Below the pieces are notes generated by a model. That model had not been told where the DNA came from and searched no databases. It saw only the letters and a program-made list of their open reading frames with translations. Below, piece by piece: positions 23,701 through 32,700 of a stretch of DNA of 64,000 bases. Both the position numbers and the translations under genes were made by a program. How positions within the stretch are numbered: position 1 is the stretch's first letter; every line of letters starts with the position of its first letter. The stretch comes from Actinernus sp. WN-2022 (lineage: Eukaryota > Cnidaria > Anthozoa > Actiniaria > Actinernidae): contig JAOWCC010000019.1 in NCBI GenBank assembly GCA_030867875.1, forward strand, positions 104,519,006-104,583,005. The letters run 5' to 3'.

Positions 23701-26700
23701 TAACTACGATATTAACATAACCTACATAAATATACAAGTATGCATGATCTAACTAATACATGTAGCTGGCCATCAGAAGAATATCTAAATGTATAGCTAC
23801 AGTGACTTACCAGTGAACTAAGCAATGTCCTCCATTAATCCTAAAAACCAACAACAACAAAATTTGTACATAACATATATATAGAAGTTTTCAAAGGTAT
23901 AATAACATTAAATGATAAGGCATAATAATATTAAATGATAATTAAGATATAATAACATTAAAATAATGATAAAGGCATAATAACATTAAATGATAAGGCA
24001 TGATAACATTAAATGATAAGGCATAATTAACATTTGAAATGATAATTAAGGCATTAGATAATAACATTAAAATAATGATAAGGCATAATACATTAAAAGA
24101 TAAGAGGTAAATTGTTTGCGGAATATCAATTTACATGTACCTGCATTCATGTATGAAGTCAATGCATTCTTGAAAAAAAGGTAAGCTGAAAAAGGAATGA
24201 AAAAAAAAATTATGGCTGATGGAAGACTTAAAAAATAACAAATGTGTTGTGATTTAGGAATGACTATCTTTTGTAAGCTTTCGAGAAAGCCGGCTTACAA
24301 CCTTACACAACACGTCAGTATTCGGTGTGAATTATTAACATGCAAAAACATGAGGATCCATAAAAACAAGGTTTCAAGCTTGTTGGAAAGTTTGGCAATT
24401 CGAAAACGATCCAAAGTCCCACTGAGCTGAGTATTTTACACAACTTAAAACTTAATCCCGGAAGATTTGCTTGTTGGTCAGTCAAAAGCTACATTTATAT
24501 TTTTTGAAGCAGATAGTATGAGAATCAGAACACAGTCTGCATGTGACATAGTTTTTAAATATTATTTTTTCACAGTGAATGGGTACAGCAATGGCAGAAT
24601 TGTGTGTGATCTTATTTGATTTTTTTTCGAACTGCAGTTCTGAAGACAACTGCTTGTAAGCCCTGTAAGCTTTGCAAGCCTTGTAAGCCTGTAAGCTTTG
24701 TAAGCCTGTAAGCTTTGTAAGCATGCACAGTCATAGATTGTCTTTTTCTTGGAAAACTATATTTCTATAAATTATTACAAACAAGTACACAATGTAATAA
24801 ACAAGCTACGTATGAATGGCAATTTTGCAAACTTTGAAAACACACATAAAATTTATCATTAATTTTATTTGGCCAATTAGATTATTTAATTAATAACCTA
24901 TAATTATACAAATACAGCAGTTGCACCTTGTTACTCCATATTTGCTTACATGACTTGTATAATAATTATTATTGAGCATTTTGAGTTAAAATTGCATTCC
25001 ATTTGAATTTAACTCTGGTTAATTGCCTAGCATCATGTGGCAAAGTGATGAGTTTTACATGTAAGAGAGAGGGGACCTTTCCTTTTGTACAACACAGCCC
25101 CAGCCAGATAAAGGGCCCTAAGAAAACAAATTATAAAATTTTGATCCCTTGTGGTCACTTGAGAGCAATGCACCAAATATAAAATTGAAGTGAAATTCAT
25201 TATTATTCATACTTAATCTGCTTAATATATTTAAGCCTGCACTTACATAATTTTGTAGTTTCTGTTGGTACATGTACATACATTTTGTACATGTATGTGC
25301 AGTAATAATTATATTTATAAAATAGATTCAATAGTGCACGCACTTCGATTGGCTGAAAGCAGTGTTTCTATAACTGTGAGCACGCTTGAGCTACTTGAGA
25401 GAATTTACGTTTTGATGATCATAATAATAGGAGCATTTAATTTTACCATGTTATTACTCGTTTGTTTATAAAGGAAATAGAATATATTTTTTTCTTGTTT
25501 CCTTGTGAAATAATTCGAAATAGCAGTGAAAAGACTTGCCCTTTGGGCTTGTGTTCCCATTGCCATTTCTCATTCTCCCAAACTCCCACTCATGTTTCTA
25601 GAACTCTGTGGAAACATGGGAAATATTTTCTATTTCTTAAATATATACAATGTATGCATACTAGCTTACAGGTTTTGATCAGGAGAATCAGCTGCTTGGA
25701 TGCATTTGTAGGTTAACTGCTAAAATAATGAAATAAATGGATAAATTAGAAAAATATTAAATGTACATAAGAATTGAATAACATACTGTAAAATATTGCT
25801 TTATACTGCTGGAGTACATGTATTTTCTCGATTAAGCATCCAGACTGCTTATTTCTAATTTCTTGTTCAAGGAGGGGGGGGGATGAATTGGGATGACAGT
25901 TTAATAATTGAAGGAAATACAATATACATGTAAGCCCAGCCTGTATTTATACAACTTCATATTAAGCATTTTGGGGAATTGCATTATAATCAAGGTAGTA
26001 ATATATCCAGGGCTGAAAAGACATACAAAAATGTACTGAAGTTTGGATGATATCTAGGTACATGTAACTTTCATTACCTACATGTATCCTGAAAGTTGTC
26101 ACATCATCAACAGTATATCTTATTGTTACACCAAATAGCATGAAACTTAAATGGCAATTGATATGAACTTCACTACTAACAACAAAGTTAAAGATTACAT
26201 GGCTCCTGTTCATTCCAAGCATAATGGACCAGTGTTGTATACTTTTCAGATGAAGGCTTTTCTTAGCAATCCACTAACTTCGTCACTACATCCACGAGTT
26301 CACCATTGGGTGCCTATGTTTTATGGAAGGTACATGATTGTATATGAAAGGGTTACCTTTTCTGTCAAAAATGGTATATAAAAGGGTAAGGGTTTGAACC
26401 TCGGGGAAGAGCCTCCCCTTATAAAACTTTGTTGAGTAGGATGTAAACAAGACAAAAGATTCCCAGGCTGATTTTTTTAGCTCGCCACATAGGTACTAAA
26501 CACTTTCAAAGACTTATTTCAGTATTCAACTACTACAGTATGATCTGTTGACTATAGCTACTGTATAGTTGAACATTTCAAGCCTGTAACTCCCAAATTT
26601 AAGAAGACAAAAATGCAGTAGACACATATACCTTTGAGTACTGTACCTATTTTTTATGTTGGGTTAGGGTTTGGATTAGTTCATATAGAGGGAAGCCTTA

Positions 26701-29700
26701 TTTTTCTGTGTTGTTTAGTGTTCCAGCCCTAAAATTAATCCTAAATAATTATTATTGACTAGCCGTAAAATATTTATGTAAACAAGTGACAACTTTTTGT
26801 TTACCTGGGGATGTCTTTTCTGGTTAGGGTTTTTTGAGGGGCTTAGGGTTAGGGTTTTGTTTGGGTCTGGGTTGGAATCAAACTTCTGTCAGTACATGTA
26901 CTTGCCCAAATCGTATCTCTCTCTCAATCTCTCTCTCAATTTAGTTTTCAGATCTAAAGTGACATTACATGTACCTGAATGCTATAACTCTCGCTGAATA
27001 AAACTTCAGAAAACATGATATGTTTGTTACTGTTTGAGTTTATTGTACTTGATGAAAAATAAAATTAATGTATGGAACAGTTCACTCATGTTTTCATTCA
27101 TGTATAAATTACACAGACAATCGTGAAAATTGTCAATGTTCGGAATAATTGTGCTTGTGAACTCTGTACTGCAGGTTTTACTCTGCTTGTACTAGCTAGT
27201 TTATTGTTTGGCATGAGAATGGCACAGACTGTGCAACACTGACAGTTGATAACTTTTGGAGTTATGCACTTGTCACTGGAAACCCCCAGCCCCCACCCCA
27301 GGGAAACATGGGACAAAGTGGGGGACTCACAGCTGGGGTTTCAATTCTTTAACTTTCCCCATGCGATGTCAGTTGGGTTGGGCTTAGATCATTTAGCTGG
27401 ACATTGCCTGGAACCTGAAGTACCAAAACACATGCATGAGTGAAAATTGAGAAATGCTGCAAGAAATAGAGTTTTATTGTTATTCTACTCTCTTACATTT
27501 ATTAGTAACCTTTCGGTTTAACTGCAATTCGTAATGTAAATTGTGGTTAATTTGAAATAAAGACTAGATTTCTAACAGATAGAAGTGTTGCATGGTCGGT
27601 AAAATACAATAATGTTTTTTATCCCATTGATATATTTTCAGATTACGTTACTATCAGTTAAAAGACAGACAAGTATAAAAATTAAATACAATTGAGGTGG
27701 ACATTGAAGTCCGAAGAGGATGGGACTCTTCTTTTAAGTAAGCTTGTTTTTTTTATGCTCCAAGAGATGTTTAATCTTTTGGTAGGGGTTTTGCCTCAAT
27801 GTTCACCTTTCCCCAGTATGTGAGGCATTTTCTGCATTTTTTCTTTCACAATTGTATTGTCTAATGCTCCATGTTACCCTGGGGTGGTGGAGGGGGTGTT
27901 TCCAGTGACAAGTGCATTACCTGGAAGCTGAGTGGTTATTCACAGCCTGCTTTTTCTTATCCTCTCTGCACTATATAATTCTCTAGATACAATGACAGTA
28001 CATGTATGATCAGATGACAGGGGAAATGCATTTGAAGTCCATTCCTTTGTGCACAACAGTCTTTGCTATCACTGTCAGGTTACAAGCTGGTTTACTTCCA
28101 TAACTTTCTCGTTAAAGTATTTACTCCAACTCAAGAGTTATGCAGTCTATAAACACAGCATCAGAGACTCTAATTGTTAGTGCCACAAAGCACTAATTGC
28201 CCTTTCATTCCTTCAAGAGTATTAGCAATTCATGTTTGTTCATGTTATTTTAGTGCAGGTTAGTTACATTAACATAATTATTACCATAGCTGGATAAAAG
28301 TCTAAGCTAATTCATGTAACTAAAGCAAATCACATCGCCTACCAGAACGGAAACAACTATTTTGTAAGTACTGTATATCAGTTTTTCCTCTATTTCTGTC
28401 ATTTTGTACGAACTGAAGAATAATACGGAATGAACGTGCTGTAACGCCAGTATTAAACCAAAATGTACGAGTCTGGAAACGTTGTCTTGCTTTCATCGCT
28501 GCTCACCGCTGCTCACCGCTAAGTGATCGCTGCTTACTAATCTTTCAACACTTCTTAAAGATATCACTTTACTCTTCCATATAAGTTTTCTTCTAAATAT
28601 AAAGTGAGAGGTGACATCCTATTCTCTGGCTTTCTTTTACTTCAGTTCTAACTCTATAAAAGTCGGTTGGGTTCACAGTTTCCCACTTCTGTTCATGCAA
28701 CTCAGCAATGTATTTGAAGTCTGATTTTGCACAAATAAATTTAAGTGACCGAGAGGGAATGGTAACTAATTTCCATAAGAAAAGTTATATTATTCCAAAA
28801 ATGTGACTGGATCTCCAATGCAAGTCTCGATCTGGTCTTCCGATGCATTCTTTTCTTCCAAACAGTTGCAGGTTCGAGTCCCACTACTGGTGAATGAAAA
28901 AGTAAAAAAAGTAAGTAATAACAATGCATAATATTAATGAATGAATTACAAGTTAGGTTGGCTGGGTGAGTACCGTAGAGAGGGAAGGGAGAGTGGTGCC
29001 TTATTTTGGGATGGGTGGGTGAAATTTTGTTTTTCTTTGCTCACCCCCTAAAAAAACTAAACCCCTTTTTTTATGAATCCCCCCCTCCCCCCCAAAAAAA
29101 ATCCCTTTTTAGAATCTTGCACAGACGCAAAAAATCTGCACTGCTGCACGTAGGGGTTAGAATTGCTCCACAACATATAAGCAGGATAATCATTTTAAAT
29201 ATACAGTCCATGTAAGTACATACAAATTTAATTAGTTAACATAAAAATTAGTCAACTAGCTTACTTCAAATAATGGCTGTGCATTGTCATGGATTGCAAC
29301 AATATGGGAAATCCTGTTCTCTGTTAGCTGTTCCATATCCTTGGAATCTGCAAATTTATTTAGATTACAAGATGCACAGGTCCAATTACAAGAACTTAGA
29401 GCACAGTCACACATTTGTACATTCAATTGATTATCTTCTGGAATATTAAAGACTGTGCCACTACGATCAAATTTTGAGATAGTGATAATTTTGCATATTT
29501 TTAAAGTAAAGTTGCTATAGTTTTTCCTGTCCACTCCATTTTTTTGATATGGTGATAGAAAGTCTAATTTTTGGGTTCCAAATCTTGAATTTTTATGTCC
29601 TCCATTACTCCGTGACAGAGCTACATTGTATGACAGAGCTAATTTCCAGCAGACGTGATGTCATTTTCTCAATGTTCACAATGACATGTGGGGCTACATT

Positions 29701-32700
29701 TCACACAAACATTCGCACAAATTTATAAGTAAAGTGCATGTTTATACAATTTTTTCGAAAAGGAAAGGAAAAACAAAGTTTTGAATGGAAATATGCATTT
29801 ACGAGAGCGACACATTGAGAAAATGACATCATGACAGCAGAGCACTGGTCAAAAATTGTTAAGTATTTGGAACACACTTTAGTAATGGCAGACGTGATTT
29901 CAACGGTAAACTCTCTGCAAAATTCATAGGTTAATTTTGTCTTTTGGTAATATTTTTCACTGATTTGGATATTTTTGACACAGTGTTTTGTTTTGGAAGA
30001 CAAAAAAGTAGAAAAGAAAGTGGTCGAATTGTGTCATAGTAGCACTGTAAGAATACTTGAGCGATCTCTGAGCGACTCTATAAATCACTTTATATATCGG
30101 CACCTCTTATCTTAAATATCATATACGTAAATATCAGGAGGTCAATATTTTCATTTGAAACCTTATTTATGGCAGTGATCTTGAGATATTATTTTATTCC
30201 ATCTACATCGAAGTCTTACCACAGGGAGCCCAGGCTCACAACATGATGACTACTGATCAATGGCAAAATACACGTATAAGGATTTGTATGAAACTTTATT
30301 GCCAGACAAAGTATGGATAGCTGATGGAAAATGATAATAAACATCCATTATAGTTTAGTCATACCACACAGATGTTGTCCATCTGTTGTTTCTTGACAGT
30401 GTCTTACCTCAAGCCACATTTCAGCGATAATTTGTTTTTAGTTCACTGCTACCTACAATGTAAAATATGATATTTTTAATGTAGGTAGCGGGGAACTAAA
30501 AAAAATGTCTCCAATATGCGGCTTGAGGGCTCAGCTAAGACAGTCAAGAAACAACAGATGCACAACAATTGTGTGGTATGTAAACTGGATGTTTATTATC
30601 ATTTTCCATCACCTATCCATACGAGCAATAAAGTGTCATACGAATCCTTATTAATTATTTTGCCATTGAGTAGTCCTCATGTTGTGAGCCTGGGCTCCCT
30701 GTGGTAAGACTAGATGGAATAATATCTCAAGATCACTGCCGTAAATAAGGTACATGAAAAGATTGACCTCCTGATATCTATATGATAAAATTATTTAAGA
30801 TAAAAGGTGCTGATATATAAAGTGATTTATAGAGTCACTCAGAGATAATTCCAGTATTCTTATAGTCCGGCGTACTGCTACTATGACGAAATTCAACAAC
30901 TTTCTTTTCTACTTTTTGGTGATACATGTATTACTTCAGAATATGGTCAATAGGCCTTTTGCATCAATTGATCACGTGACGATTTTCCCATAGCAATGCC
31001 TGTGGTGGAGGGCAAGCCATTCTAACATTCCTTGACAACAGAGAGAGCGTCAGAGACGCCAGCATGAAACCTCAATACTAGAAGTTCTGCCAGTTCCTTT
31101 GTTATTCGTTTTCAGCCCAAATGTATCAGGACTATTTAGCTTTAAATCTTAAAGTTCAGTGTTAGAGGATTTTAAGGGCCGTAAGACGATCAGAAATAGC
31201 TTTCTGAAGCCAAAACCGAACCGGACTCTGCGAGTTACTCGCAACATGATGGCGGCCCCAACAGGCGGTAAGAAGCTGACTTCGGGAATGTACTTTTCTT
31301 CCACGCTTTAAATCGTTTTTATGTTCTAGAAAAATTATATGATGACAGGAGATGTATCTATTTAATATTCTACCATAGCCGAGGAGATGCTAGGAGACGC
31401 TGGTGTTGTATAAACTGGAACGCGCTACCACTGTTGTGTGCCACAAATATGCAGTGGTGATTCACGCTACAACGATGGACTTTCCTTTTGTAGCAAAACT
31501 TCCCTGGTAAAGACATGTGATTAAGGTCACAGTGAATCACCAAAATTCGAAATAACGAGGGGCTTTATTTCAAGATTACAGACTCTATTTGAAAAAAAAA
31601 AACTGCCACATAGGAAAACCAGCTATATCAAGTTGTTATTCGTACATCAGTTTATAAATATAATATCCCTGTAGCCTGTAACGCGTTCGAATTCATACAA
31701 CACCGGCATCTCCTAGCGTCTCCTCGGCTATGGTAGAGTAACAGATACATCATTCTCCTGTCATCACTTTTTTTTTCTGGAACATAAAGACGATTTAAAG
31801 CGTAGAAGAAAAGTACATTCCCGAAGTCAGCTTCTTACCGGTGCTGGCTGTTGTCTGTTGAGGCCGCCACCATGTTGCGAGTAACTCGCAGAGTCCGGTT
31901 CGGTTTTGGCTTCAGAAAGCTATTTCTGATCGTCTTACGGCTCTTAAAATTTTCTAACACTGAACTATAAGATTTAAAGCTAATTAGTTCTGATAAATTT
32001 GGGCTGAAGACGAATAACAACGGAACCGGCAGAACTTCTAGTATTGAGGTTTCACGCTGGCGTCTCTCACGCTCTCTGTGTTGTCAAGGAATGTTAGAAT
32101 GGCTTGCCCTCCACCACAGGCATTGCTATGGGAAAATAGTCACGTGATCAATTGATGCAAAAGGCCTATTGCAGAGAAGGGTGATCATGCATCAAAGGAC
32201 TTTTTCAGCCAATCAGAATACGAGAAATTTTTCAAGAGTTTTGCCTTGAGAATAACCATGAAAGGGGAAAATATTACTCTGTGCGCCCAGAATATTGGAG
32301 TTTAGAAGCTAAAATGGATGTATATCGACAGAATATTAGCAGAAGATCAGCCATGTGAACTACATTGTATCACTTCAAGGTAAGAGGGATTACTAGTATT
32401 TTTTATTTGTGAAAGTGAAGCCTTCATATTTTTCTTGATTTCGTAAAATGAAAATTTTGCCCATTTCATCCTTGGACCATATCTAAGGAAATGATTAGAA
32501 ATGATCAATGCTGAAGTCCACAATTTAAACCACAAGTACCCCCTTGAACCTCTCACCTATTTCTTGCAATTTCGCATTTTCTACGGCCATGTTTGTGACA
32601 CAATACGGCCAAACAAGAACGATGTGCAAGTACATCATGTATAAACATTCTAAATGAATAATGGCTATAAAACACTTTATGTAAGACTTAAGGCTATTCA

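Noticed and set aside
26820..26870. TTAGGG motifs, possible interstitial telomere
   Set aside because: Only a few scattered TTAGGG copies, not a tandem array.
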